Source of the DNA: Hyposmocoma kahamanoa
Lineage: Eukaryota > Arthropoda > Insecta > Lepidoptera > Cosmopterigidae
Assembly: GCF_003589595.1 (NCBI RefSeq)
Contig: NW_020654422.1
Coordinates: forward strand, 8,481,921-8,545,920
Direction: 5' to 3'
Length of the DNA stretch: 64,000 nucleotides
Both the position numbers and the translations under genes were made by a program. The notes beneath the pieces were generated by a model. It did no database searches and was not told the DNA's origin. It saw only the letters and a program-made list of their open reading frames with translations. This document shows, piece after piece, positions 24,200 to 35,185 of this stretch (position 1 is its first letter; the number at the start of each line of letters is the position of its first letter).

Positions 24200-25886
24200 A
24201 TGTAAAATAGTTGCAGAATCTCACCTGATATTAAGTGACGGTATGATTGATGATGGTTTGTCCAAAATACTAGACTAGAATAGCTTCAACTAGTAGTTTT
24301 CGGGAAACACAGACGCAGGTATAGTTTGCCGTTTGCATTATTTTGCAATCGACACGTATGACAAAACAAATCGAGTAAATGTGTAAACAACAGACGATCG
24401 ACAACGTATTTTTTGTCGATCAACACTGTGGAATATACATTAGTCGTAGGTGCCTACAAATTTAACCTTGATATTTATCGATCGCGTCACTAACAAGCGC
24501 CAGTAATGATATTGAAAAATCGAGCAAATCTGTAGGCACCTATTGATCGCCACAATTCATCGTATCGTATTATAGTAACAATTGTCTAAAATAAGATCTG
24601 TATTTATGCATTGGCATAGAATTAATATCAGTGACTGATTTAAGTGAATCTTTAATACTTCCATTTAATTTTGGAAATAATATAAGTAGTAATATTATCA
24701 ATAATAATATTATTATCATACGTTTATTTGCTTAAAATATATAACAGTATAACAGGAGATGTAACAAGAGACAGTGTCAGTATAAACATGTTACGCATAT
24801 ATTACATAGCATGCAAATCTCAAATCTGATTATACAATGTCAATTAACTACTATTGGCCGAGCGCCTTTGATTTGTGCAGAAAAATCACCACTTCTTCTA
24901 GTGAGACAGGTAGTCACGAACGACTGCGAGTAGTGACAAGCCACGTCAAACGAGCTCTATACACATTAGCGCTCGCCTTCACTCGGTCAGCTAGGCGAAT
25001 TACACCGAACGACGGCAAGGCAAGGCAAGGCAAATAGGCTATCTATACTATTATATTGTAGGTATTGGCTTTCACCCGGCAACGTTAGACCAACATGGTC
25101 TTTGAATTGCTAGTTTTATATAATAAAAATATTTAGTAGTTAGAGTTGTCAGTGGGAAAAAAATCGGAAACGAGTGGATAATTTTGTATTCAGGAACTGA
25201 GAATGCCTAGTAAATGAGTCGTGTTTAATCTAAATTAAATATAAAATTATTTACCAATAAACCTAATGATGGAATTGCATTATCATGTAATCTAGTTACG
25301 TTCAAAGTTATGTTAAAATTGGACTCTTCAAAATGAAGCGAATAAATGAAGATGGTCTTTGATTCAATATATGACTCCAACCATTCTATTTTCTTTTTTC
25401 ATTTGTAGGTAAACTTGAAATAGTAAAAATAATAATAATAAAATAATAAAAACCTCGTAGTGAATTATTTTAATAACAGAATATCCATAATATGTACGCT
25501 TCCAAGAACAACACTATCTCAAAATAATCGTTAACAACAATCATCAAAATATACAAACAAACAGGCAATCTGTAGAAACCAAAGCAAAATTTGGCAAGAT
25601 TTATAAATAAACTTCTTAATTATGTCTCATGTCTCATGTAATATGTCTAATTACATAAGATATTGGGGTTTTTGTGTGAGTTATAGACAGAAAAATAACA
25701 CGTGCCTGTACAATATTACATTCGTTCGATCTTCGCTTTTTCAAATGCCACATCCCGTAATGCTGTAGCGACGAATTTTTATTAATATTTAATTGTTCTC
25801 ACTGTCAATATTTTTGTCCATTTTATTACAATACATGCGAATAATTCAATAAAACACTTGGAAAAACATTTGTTTTGACATTTGAT
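24200..25886. other. gene-free stretch with a small inverted repeat
   Basis: GTAGGTGCCTACAAATTT at about 24449 and the inverted AAATCTGTAGGCACCTA near 24524-24540 bracket about 75 bases. This may be a minimal MITE. The rest, including the G/C-richer stretch 24840-25030 ending in AAGGCAAGGCAAGGCAA, shows no supported gene. Confidence 0.35.
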
Positions 25887-25890
25887 GTAC

Positions 25891-26137
25891 TGTAATGAGG
25901 GGTAACTCAGATTGCGTAGCGAGAGGTACTTCTAATAATATAAACCGGGATCATCTCAAGAACTTTGGTTTATTTCACCATTTTACATATCTTATACTTT
26001 CAGGTTACAATTCAATAATCTAATATGTCAAGATCTTCTGTTTTCTTATTTCAATCCTTAACATTCTAAATATAAAACTATAATCACTACCTATATTCAG
26101 CCAGCAATTCTACTCATAGAGTAGAGCCTAGTCTACA
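25891..26137 (-). repeat. 3' LTR of the gag-only element
   Basis: It starts TG and ends CA in both readings and is the direct repeat of 28836-29082. Confidence 0.85.
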
Positions 26138-27435
26138 TCCCTCTTCCTCACAGCTGAAGGGGTGAATATCCCTAGCTGGTGCTCTACCTATGATAGGTAA
26201 CTTACATCAGTGATCAGCCTTTACTACAGGCTAGCCACACACTGCTCGGAAGCTATCAACTTACCAACAAGTAACCACCGAGGAGGCTATGGCTTTAGTC
26301 TGCCAAAAACCTATCTAAAAGGACAGACCATGACCACATCCTAACCAAACAAATCAAATATAATTACTCGCTATCCTAGCTAATTAGGGAACCTGACTAA
26401 ACCCTAACACTTTATTTCAGCGACCCTAAACTGGATGAATGATCCTAATAAAAATTCTAAACATCACAACTTCCTAACTGTCTAAGCCTAAGCTATCTCC
26501 AACGTGCATGCTGCCACAACGACGACACAGGCTTGAACATCCATCGGACGATCACTGGGTTACATCACTATTGATCTCCCAGCTGCCTTAGTCCTCATCC
26601 TGCAGCTATCACGTTCCATCAGCTTTTTCTCACTTTCTTTAAACAAACGAGCGCAAAAACACATATAACCCTAACAACCTATCCTAACATACATATGGGA
26701 TGGGGATATTCCATATGAAGAACGCCTAATTAATTAAATAAATATATTTTCCCCGAATGCAGACAGTTCTTGTTCATCTGGGAGGGTGAGCACGAACTAT
26801 GCACATACACTGCACAATATATCTATCAAATTAAAAAAAGAAAAAAAAAAAAGAAAAAGTAAGTTTTATCCTTCTAAGATATTCCATCTCATACTCCCGT
26901 CTTTCAAAGTCTGCATTGCCGGAAAATAACAAGGTCTCTTAAAATTCTTTACAATCTCATCGTGGTTCCACATGAAAAATAAATACAAAAGATTAATTAA
27001 CCTAGTAGAAACCAAGAAAACATTAAATTATCTCCTATAAAACTTTTTCATTCTACTCGCATGCAGTCGATTCTGCCTACCCAATCTATTTCTATTTATA
27101 CCTAATCTTCTCACCATACAATTAATTCTACTCAATTGATATACTATCCTAAGTTTCTCGTAACATACCTCTTAGATAACAAAGCAATTCTGTCTTTCTT
27201 ATCAAACATTCGCTTCTGCTTGGATTGTAAACTATCTATACATTTTTTACGAGAAATCATCGAAGCTGCTCGTTTTACAAAGTCACTTCGTAAATTCTCC
27301 ACATTATTTACGCGAACACGATCAAAAATGTCGTTTTCCGAATTACCTTTTATATTTAGGTTCGGCAAAACATATTTATAATTATTTTTATCTAAATCCC
27401 GTTTTTGACGCAATTGACACGTCTTGTCACCTACC
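26138..27435 (-). other. downstream interior of the LTR element
   Basis: There is no intact polymerase. Just past the Gag stop, an overlapping frame (27413-27144) continues KVEVGDKTCQL and a Lys/Arg-rich stretch of about 90 residues. It may be the residue of a deleted pol region or a frameshifted Gag extension. I cannot identify it. Confidence 0.4.
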
Positions 27436-28665
27436 TCAACTTTGTTTAATAAATCTAGAAGAGTTTATATGCTCCGATCTATCTAGCGAGAAATTAACTA
27501 AACTTTTTGATACTGGTTTCAAAGAAGGTTTTTCTTTCTTTGACCCAATATCTGTCACGGACTTAGACGAAATTTTATTGTCAATTTCCACTTTTGACAA
27601 CTCGAAATTATATTTTTTCAAAATATCTTGACCCAAAATTAAATATTCTTCAAGATCGTCTATAACCAGCAACTTCGTAGGATATTCCTTCCCATTAATC
27701 ATCAACGACACTTTGGTGGACAACTGCACATTTATTGGCGTTGCACTCACTGTACGTAATGGAAAACTTGGAGTATCATCGATACGCAACTGCAACCTTT
27801 CCGCAAAATAACGAGAAATTACTGAAACCGAAGCATTAGTATTCACCAACGCCTCGCAACATACATCATTAATAAAAACAGATATAAAAGGTGTCCTATC
27901 TTCATTAAAACTATCAATTGTAAACAAATTTTCTAAATTTTCAGCTGCGCTTTTCTGACATTCATGTTGAGGAGATCCCGACGAAGATCCACTACTATGT
28001 GCCTGTGAATACCCTTGACGTGGCGTATCCTGATGCACGACTGGTGCTCGTGGCACTTGATATTCCGACTGCTTAGACTCGGGTCTAATTATTGGTGCAG
28101 AGTCACCCTGTGTTTGCCAACAGTGAGAGTGCTCCATGTAACAATATACTGGCAATTCAATATCTTGTTGACTCACATTATAACTGTGATTAAATATATC
28201 ATCTACTTGCATAATTGTTTTCCTCAACTCCTCTTTCGATAAATACAAATTACTAGCCAGCATCCATTTAAAATTGGGTATCAAAGATTTCAAGAAATGC
28301 TTAATAAACTGAACATCTTGAATATTCGCTTTCGTCGCTAACTTATCTAAACTATAAAAATAACTTATCAACGATTCATTAGGCCCCTGTCGCCTATAAT
28401 AAAATTCTCGGGCGTAATCTATTTGTGAGGGAAATTCCTCTCTCAACTTCTGTGCAATCACATCATACGTCATGTATGAAGAAAAATACGTTCTGTACCA
28501 TTGTAGAGCTGGCCCCTCCAAATACAATGCAAACACGTATTTCTTCTGCACATCAGACCAATTATTTAAGACGCTAATGGCCTCAAATTGGTTCAAAAAC
28601 TCATCTACGTCGTTGAATCCATTAAACCTTTGTGTCGACATACCATACATATTTTCTTCGTGCAC
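27436..28665 (-). CDS. Gag with protease-like domain, LTR retrotransposon
   Basis: 409 residues on the minus strand, ATG at 28665. Residues about 10-160 are a Gypsy-type Gag region: FNGFNDVDEFLNQFE, ALYLEGPALQWYRTY, EFPSQIDYAREFYYRRQ and SLISYFYSLDKLA. A Ser/Gln/Pro-rich linker follows, without a visible CCHC knuckle. Residues about 255-350 look like a retropepsin, ending in YLILGQDILKKYNF. Where an active enzyme has a Asp-Thr-Gly-Ala-Ser motif, this protein has LVNTNASVSVIS, so the catalytic Asp is Asn and the Gly is Asn. The domain is therefore predicted to be catalytically dead even though the reading frame is intact and the LTRs are young. The frame starts close to the 5' LTR. Confidence 0.8.
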   Translation of the reverse strand: MHEENMYGMSTQRFNGFNDVDEFLNQFEAISVLNNWSDVQKKYVFALYLEGPALQWYRTYFSSYMTYDVIAQKLREEFPSQIDYAREFYYRRQGPNESLISYFYSLDKLATKANIQDVQFIKHFLKSLIPNFKWMLASNLYLSKEELRKTIMQVDDIFNHSYNVSQQDIELPVYCYMEHSHCWQTQGDSAPIIRPESKQSEYQVPRAPVVHQDTPRQGYSQAHSSGSSSGSPQHECQKSAAENLENLFTIDSFNEDRTPFISVFINDVCCEALVNTNASVSVISRYFAERLQLRIDDTPSFPLRTVSATPINVQLSTKVSLMINGKEYPTKLLVIDDLEEYLILGQDILKKYNFELSKVEIDNKISSKSVTDIGSKKEKPSLKPVSKSLVNFSLDRSEHINSSRFIKQS

Positions 28666-28835
28666 TTTTCACTGGTATCAATTATAAAATAATATTAAAT
28701 AAGTAGAAATATAAATTACGACCTTTTGTTACGCTTTCCTCTTCCTTGTAGGCTTGCTTTTATTTTTGTAGGCTAATTTTACTATATCTCTGGACTTCTC
28801 AAGGTTTTCACATTGGAATTCGTGTCTCCACCACT

Positions 28836-29082
28836 TGTACTGAGGGGTAACTCAGATTGCTTAGCGAGAGGTACTTCTAATAATATAAACCGGGATCATC
28901 TCAAGAACTTTGGTTTATTTCACCATTTTACATATCTTATACTTTCAGGTTACAATTCAATAATCTAATATGTCAAGATCTTCTGTTTTCTTATTTCAAT
29001 CCTTAACATTCTAAATATAAAACTATAATCACTACCTATATTCAGCCAGCAATTCTACTCATAGAGTAGAGCCTAGTCTACA
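28836..29082 (-). repeat. 5' LTR of the gag-only element
   Basis: It is the direct repeat of 25891-26137 with two differences seen (A/C at position 5 and G/T near position 26 in plus-strand reading). It should hold the promoter of the element. Confidence 0.85.
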
Positions 29083-29089
29083 GTACTTC

Positions 29090-29529
29090 CCTTTGATGTA
29101 TTTCATGTACCTCATGTACTGCGAAATGGACACGGTTGGCATTTAAGATGACGTTACGTATTTTCGATTCCCGCGTTTGACACATTATCTCTTTTGGCTT
29201 AAGACGGCACGAACAAAGACAATAACATGTTTATGTTTTCGACGTCGAAATGCATGAAATACATATAACGCCTGATTTATATATGTCAACATAACATGTT
29301 CCTTAGTTTCCATAGTCTAAATAGTCTAAGATAATACATTACTTGGTTGATAGGTTTGTCATGGTACGAAAATGAGTCACATTACAATAAGTTTACTTTA
29401 TGCTTACATGGAGTAGGCACCTTTAGAAAGAGGAAGCAAACGCTTCGTGCGAATTCATGGTATATTAAAAATATAAAGATTTATCTGTTCGGGACTTCTA
29501 GTCGACCAAAGGACGAGTGGCGAATGGTA
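29090..29529. other. no supported feature
   Basis: AT-rich flank of the LTR element. Nothing is recognised. Confidence 0.3.
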
Positions 29530-30004
29530 CTAAATAATAAAAGTCCAGTGCACACTCTCTGAAATATATTCGACAGAAAACCGACAAGCAAGCCACTTTC
29601 TGCAATGGTCGAAATATTGAAGCTTCGATTCCACAAACTTCGCTGCACCGAGTCCAAGGCAGCTAAAAGGTGACAGCATTATTCCATACACGAGAAAACA
29701 TATACTTGATAAAGATTTAATAACTATTCTGAAGTAAAGTAAAACTTTACTTTGAAAAGGGTATCTAGGTTTTGACAAGAATTATAACCAAGCATCGGAA
29801 GCTGCCACTAAAGTTGAGGTTGGATGAGTCCAAACCAAATAGTTTCATATAGTCACTTATTAGTATGGACACTGCTCGGAAAGTTGGAGTGAGGTGAAGG
29901 GTACTTCGTTTTCCAGAGAAAGGGCATGCCTGTGCAGTGGTGTCATTGAACCCAACCCTATTCGTGGCTCCATAATCGGAAATCTCTTTCAGGTACTGGT
30001 TCAA
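29530..30004 (-). pseudogene. reverse-transcriptase fragment of a LINE
   Basis: Minus-strand translation gives YLKEISDYGATNRVGFNDTT, then QACPFSGKRSTLHLTPTF and VSILISDYMKLFGLDSSNLN. This order resembles the region just after the catalytic box in Jockey-type LINE polymerases of insects (general knowledge). The frame then shifts and decays toward 29530. No intact protein is possible. Confidence 0.5.
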
Positions 30005-30674
30005 TTATGTGACCAATGCATCTCGTTTACGCCGTATCTCTTAGCTGATAGCGCAGGCATCTGACTCATATCTCTCCGCCATTATACTTTCGTCTACATA
30101 ACCAAATATACCATAAATATACCGAGCATCAACTACAAGTCGTTGATGAACAGCAAGAATAAAATAACCGAAAGGACATCCGAAGTATTATGTAGTGAAG
30201 CACAACACAAGTTGATGGACCTGTCCATGACAAAATCGCCTATTCATGTTCAGAGGTCCACGAAAATTTCGTAAGCAGCAAACTGTTTAACAGTTTAAGC
30301 TTTTATACACTATTAAAAGCCTTTAAAATTTATTAAGGGATTCGGCGAGCCATTCACAACATTTCTCAACAACCTCGCTCCATAAATGTGTTGCATACGC
30401 AAGAACGTCTCCTGTGGATCTATCACGATAAACATCTAATTTCGATCACTGAGAAGATCGTTCATTAGCTTTGATGTATCCAAGGAATCGTACAGAGTAG
30501 TCTTACAGAGTACCTGAGTGATTGCGACGGATCGTAATTAATATCATTTATTCCATCTTAATACAAATGTTACATTAATATTTCTAGTTAAGGATCAAAA
30601 CTGGGCTTCGTCAATGGGTACTAACAAAAACACTAAGATTTGCAAGAGATTTTAACCTAAAAAACTATCCTAAC
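30005..30674. other. no supported feature
   Basis: Probably old transposon-derived sequence next to the polymerase fragment. No frame or repeat can be defended. Confidence 0.3.
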
Positions 30675-31556
30675 CTAAAAAAAATCCCGCCCCGTATCGT
30701 GCCCGGCTGAAAAGTTCCCATTATACTGGCAGCATTTTACTGGAAGCAACGGCAATGGACACTTGCTAAACCAACCACGACCCAGAGCAGTGATCACAGC
30801 CCCTGTCTCTGAGTCGTACATCGGCTCCAAGCCAGGATTTTTAGCATATTTTAGTTTCGCGGCATTTTCAGCCGCAGAACCTGCCAACCGCGAAGTTTGT
30901 CTTTTAATGGTTTGACGTTGCAAACCGTCTGGCCCTTTACGTCTATACGACTCAGACCAGGGGGCTCGAGCACGCAAGAAACATTAGCCGACACCATCGC
31001 CTGTTGCATAATATCATTTATAGCGTGGTATCTGGGAATACGACCCGCACATCTTTGGCAACTTAAACCATGGTGTCCGTCCTCCATCACCATTGTGGCA
31101 CACACACAGCGGTGCGGCTCACACACCTTGCTTCCCGAAACGCAATGCTACCGCGATCTTCAAAGAATTATCATCAAGCAAAGCATGTAACCACGCTCCC
31201 GACTCCGATCTAGCGACGGCTTTGAGGCGAGCCATATCGGCACCCGAAGCGCTCTTCAACAAAGAACTGTATATTTGTTTTCAGAGAATATCGTCCCAAT
31301 TTCTCTGCAAACAAATATTGTCTGGGCGTTCGTCGCTCGGGCAAAGGCTTAACCACCTTGCAAAAGCCTCTGACTGGAATGGCATGCGAATTCCGCTGCC
31401 ATCTTGAGCTAAAATGCGAGCAACGAGATCCGCAGAGCCATAAGAGGAAGCCAAGAATGCCACAAAGCCTACACCCTGCACTCGACGCACTCCAAGACCG
31501 CCATGCGTAACTACAGCTTCGTTATTTGATTGATCGCCATGTGAAGAAACTCTCAT
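30675..31556 (-). pseudogene. LINE-type polymerase C-terminal relic
   Basis: Reading from 31556 down on the minus strand in shifting frames: LGVRRVQGVGFVAFLASSYG, then GAWLHALLDD, then CEPHRCVCAT with GHHGLSCQRCAGRIPRYHAIND, then VKGPDGLQR and finally LAGSAAENAAKLKYAKNPGL. A Cys/His cluster followed by an R-x-x-R-[HY] word and a PD-containing segment is the layout of the restriction-like endonuclease end of some LINE polymerases (inference). At least one stop and one shift interrupt it. The GC content is higher than the surroundings. Confidence 0.5.
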
Positions 31557-31663
31557 TGTGTTAGAATTTTTTTATTTTTATCCGTTCTGCGTATTCTTAA
31601 TGGTTTGCCAGAAAACAAAAAAACAAAAAATAAAGATTTGTATTATTAATTATAACAAAACTA

Positions 31664-32238
31664 GAGGAGTAATTTTACAAAAAATAATTGAATATCATGA
31701 TGGTGAAAATTCTGACATTCAATAAAACACTTAATTACAGTGGATAGCGACATCTCTAGCCAGGGCTGGTAGCTCTAAAGGTGCCTAACTGGGTGACGAA
31801 ATACTTTCGTAGATTTTCTCATAGATGGCGCTACGGTCTAAAATTCGTTAAAAATCAGATACAAAGATCCGACAACATAAAAAAATAGTAATAATACAAG
31901 TACATAAAAAAATTCGTGAGGTTCGCTGGTTCGTTACGTGGCTTAGTTGGCATAGTATCTCGCACGGTTTGCTAGACGACGTCGGTTCCGACCAGCTCGA
32001 AGGTTTTTGTCTCTTGTATTGTAATAAATATTCATGGGCACATTTTTACAATAAAAAGGTTAACACCAAGTTGACAGTTTCGGAAATATGGCTCTAGTGC
32101 CTTTGAAAAGGACGGAACCTCATCACTACATGCTGCTTTTCAGGTTCAAGTATTATAACAAACTAGTGGAGTAATTTCACAAAAAATAATTGAATATCAT
32201 GGTGGTGAAACATCCTGACATTCAATAAAACACTTAAA
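31664..32238 (+). repeat. repeat E: direct repeats with a tRNA-like unit between
   Basis: The segments 31664-31734 and 32160-32238 are near-identical direct repeats (TGAATATCATGATGGTGAAA versus TGAATATCATGGTGGTGAAA). Between them, around 31925-32000, is the tRNA-like string TGGCTTAGTTGGCATAGTAT with GTCGGTTCCGACC, a decayed relative of 33939-34011. It looks like a SINE-bearing element or a partial internal duplication. Confidence 0.55.
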
Positions 32239-32239
32239 A

Positions 32240-33565
32240 AATAAAGATGTTTCTAATAATCAATTACTCGATAGTAATGTACTATTCTCACATATCAAGC
32301 TTAAGTTTCAGTAAGTTGATTTATATGCTAGTGTTGGAGCGGAGAGTGCAATAAAAGCCAAAACCGTGCCTCGAACTTTTAAGTTCGCGAGCTGCAAAAA
32401 CATTAAAAGCCACTCCGTTGCAGTTTTTTGCCTGAAACGACTGATAATTCTATTTTGACGCTATCCGCGAGTGCTTTCATGAATATATTCAATATTCATG
32501 TGCGTGTGACATCAATAACTGAAAATTTTACGACCAAATTATTGGCAATATAATAACAAACAATTTGCCAAAAGATGTTGCTTTAGATCACATCACGGTC
32601 CTCAACAGTGACGAAACTGATCTGATGACCGAAAGCCGATACACCTCAATAAGGATTAGGAAGTATAAAGACATTAGAAGTTTAGGGACGTCAAAATCAA
32701 AGTTGAACTTTTGGAAAAGTTGAGGTATTCATAGTGTAGATATGTATTTAATACATGTATATTAAAGGTGTTTCTATAGAGACTAAAATATTCATACCTA
32801 CTGGAGCAAATTCCTGTTTTCTCTTTTTTTTTATTAAAATTGTTCGTTTTCGGGTTGTTCTAATAAAATCCCTTCTTCATAGAAATACTCTGTAATATGA
32901 ATTTAGATTTCAATATTAGATTGCTATAGTATACCTTTGCGCAAACTTCCTACTATTTGAAATGTCTATGGCAGATCGGTATCGAGTCATTTGTGCGGGA
33001 AGGAGCTTCGTCATTGCAAGCCCAAAAAAGGTCAAAAGCCACTTGAGCCCGCCGGAAGCGAGGTGTTCACTTATCGATCAAATTTATACAATACCTACCT
33101 AACGTCTAGCCCGATAAAAAAGAAATCGTTCATATATGAGAATATGAAAAGCTTTGATGTTTTAAGAAGATAGGAGTAATCATGGTAGATACGTTATATA
33201 TGTGTTACATATTTAACGCATCTACCTTGATTACATCGGTTGATGATGTAATAAAATGGCGTTAGATACATTCGGAATAATTCTCAGGTTAGTTTAGATT
33301 ATCTTTTTTTCACATAATTGATATATCTCATAGTATACTAAATCCTAGCTGTGTTTCATGGGTCAAATGATACCATTTGAGATACACTTTACCATTATTA
33401 TCCATGAATAGGTAAATGTACACTTATACTAAAATATGTTGCTTTTGTGAAGGGACATCTATTGTCTATTTTTTAAAAGGCGCCACTATAATTACTTGAA
33501 AGTCCAGCTTCACCTTCCTATGTGAATAGTATTATCTTAAGATGCAGCAAAACTGTTTTTTTTTT
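32240..33565. other. no supported gene
   Basis: Mixed AT-rich sequence. A GC-richer part around 32330-32640 looks unique but has no open frame with splice signals. Near 33180-33260 and 33340-33420 nothing recognisable is present. Confidence 0.3.
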
Positions 33566-33569
33566 TGGA

Positions 33570-33770
33570 ATATCAATTGACAGGACGAAAAAGTCGTGCG
33601 CCTAATGGTGAACTACACGCCAGTCCAGAACAGTTGCAGAGCCACTTAGAGCTTAAAATCGCAAAGATCTGAGGGGCACTGCCAAACTGCCACTGCGCTC
33701 GTCACCCTGAGACATAAGTTGACAAATCTCATGTGCCTGTATTTTCACCAACTGTAACCGGAACTCCAGA
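33570..33770 (-). repeat. SINE-like family A fragment
   Basis: It has GACAGGACGAAAAAGTCGTG, then AGAGCTTAAAATCGCAAAGA, CATAAGTTGACAAATCTC and AACCGGAACTCCAGAA. It is truncated after that. Confidence 0.7.
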
Positions 33771-33799
33771 ATTTAAATTAGTAATTAAATAATATTTGG

Positions 33800-34015
33800 T
33801 GGTAATTAAATTTTTATTGAATTGATATTCAATTATTTTTTGTGAAAGTACTCCACTAGTGTCATAGATTTCTCATAGATGGCGTTACGACGAAGACACG
33901 ACACAAGCACATAGAAAAATTCGTGAGGTCCGTTGGTTCGTTCCGTGCCTTAGTTGGTATAGCGTCTGGCACGGTATGCAAGAAGACGTCGGTTCGAATC
34001 CGACCGGATCGAAGG
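33800..34015 (+). repeat. repeat E with a tRNA-like 73-nt unit
   Basis: The stretch 33939-34011 folds like a tRNA in part: a 7-bp acceptor-like stem CGTTCCG/CGGATCG (six pairs), box A-like TGCCTTAGTTGGTATAGCG and a perfect T-arm GTCGG-TTCGAAT-CCGAC. The D and anticodon stems are poor. The upstream text (TTCGTGAGGTCCGTTGGTTC) is shared with the copy at about 31910-31935, so it is part of a repeat rather than a true tRNA gene. Confidence 0.6.
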
Positions 34016-34112
34016 AATTTTTTCTGAGTGTTCGATCTTTGTATTAATAATTATAATACCAAAGGTAGTTTTAACCAATCCATGTCACTCCTTGTATATA
34101 TATGTATACATA

Positions 34113-34121
<9 letters not shown>

Positions 34122-34178
<57 letters not shown>
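34122..34178 (+). repeat. (TA)n microsatellite
   Basis: About 28 TA units follow a short TGTG run. Reading frames through it are artefacts. Confidence 0.95.
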
Positions 34179-34179
<1 letters not shown>

Positions 34180-34792
34180 CATGAGCGGAAAGCGGAAACG
34201 ATATAGACAGCTATCTACTCATTTGGATCACCCTATTTCGGCCATTATTATTGATCACAACATACATTTAAGTAACAAAAGAGTGTGATGAGAAAATCTT
34301 CACAAAGCCTTTACCGATTTATTGAGCAAAATGAGTATGAACAGCAAACAATCGGTCTCATTATGCTCTATACGGACTCGGCGTCGTTGACGTAAACCAA
34401 ATGCATTCAGCGAATTCCCTCGGAACGCGTCGCATCGATGCACCGCCGCCGCCGCCGCCGCCGCGGCAATGTGCGCATGAATTTACCATGTTTTCTCTCG
34501 AGATCCTGACATGAGGTTTATTTTTTGTACCAATTGGTGTATATTAGAACCTAAAAGAAATATACATTTGCAAATAATATGTATATATTGCGGCTAACAA
34601 TGTTTATAATATATAAGGTTATGAGCGTCACAGGTTGCAGATAGGGAACATTTAGAAAAAAAATTAAGGTAGAGAAAGCTAGAAACACACCTAGGTAGGT
34701 AGGTAGGTCTTTAGTTTTTGCAATACAAAAACGCAATCAATAGCGTCGCATTAGCCTTACTACTTATTTATATTACACATATCATTGTATAA
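34179..34792. other. GC-rich island with (GCC)n in AT-rich DNA
   Basis: From about 34375 to 34480 the sequence is GC- and CpG-rich (CGGACTCGGCGTCGTTGACG, AACGCGTCGCATCGATGCAC) and holds eight GCC units at 34444-34464. An (AGGT)n run lies at about 34691. No exon is supported. A promoter or conserved noncoding role is possible. Confidence 0.4.
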
Positions 34793-34925
34793 TTAGAGAA
34801 TTCCCTGTACTGTAGAACCAATTTAAAAAAATCATTTCCCAAATTGGTCCTACCGGGAATCGCGACCGGGACTTCCACATCCGGTACCCGCAGTGCAAAC
34901 TGTTGGGTCACCGAGGTCGTCTTTC
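34793..34925 (-). repeat. tRNA-derived SINE (family C)
   Basis: It has GAGAATTCCCTGTACTGTAG, AAATTGGTCCTACCGGGAAT, an altered B-box (ATCGCGACCGGGAC) and CCCGCAGTGCAAACTGTTGG, ending GTCACCGAGGTCGTC. Confidence 0.75.
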
Positions 34926-34979
34926 CTCACGTTAATCACGATCCCTATATTGTAGAACCCGAGGTAATACATACGATTT

Positions 34980-35185
34980 TTTTTATAATATCAAGTGACG
35001 AGACGAACAAGTCGTTTTCCTGATGGTAAGCTACACACCGGTACAACCGCTACAACAGTTGCAGTGCCACTCAGAGCTTTAAATCGCAAAGATCTGAAGG
35101 GCACTGCCACTGTGCCTGTCACCCTGAGACATAAGTTGACAAGTCTCTGTAATTGAAATTACATGGTGAAATTACAGGCACATGG
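34980..35185 (-). repeat. SINE-like family A fragment
   Basis: It runs from ATCAAGTGACGAGACGAACA through the AGAGCTTTAAATCGCAAAGA core to ACATAAGTTGACAAGTCTC. The inverted word TGGTGAAATTACAGGCACAT follows directly, so a scrap of a second copy in the opposite direction is attached. Confidence 0.75.

Larger units (their letters stand above)
25887..29086 (-). mobile_element. young, gag-only Ty3/Gypsy-type LTR retrotransposon
   Basis: Two 247-base LTRs (25891-26137 and 28836-29082) differ at only two positions by eye. The element is flanked by GTAC on both sides (25887-25890 and 29083-29086), a 4-base target duplication. Reading on the minus strand, next to the 5' LTR is a TGGTGGAGACACGAAT primer-site candidate, and next to the 3' LTR is the purine tract GAGGAAGAGGGA. 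The 2.7-kb interior encodes Gag with a protease-like domain but no reverse transcriptase or integrase, so it would need help in trans. Near-identical LTRs mean recent insertion. Confidence 0.85.

Noticed and set aside
31100..31556. Bacterial-type contamination, because of higher GC
   Set aside because: The frame is broken and resembles LINE polymerase tails; flanks are continuous insect-type repeats.
33939..34011. Functional tRNA gene
   Set aside because: D and anticodon stems do not form and a diverged copy with shared flanks shows it is part of a repeat.
34028..34288. 86-codon open frame on the plus strand
   Set aside because: It runs through the (TA)n microsatellite and has no supporting signal.
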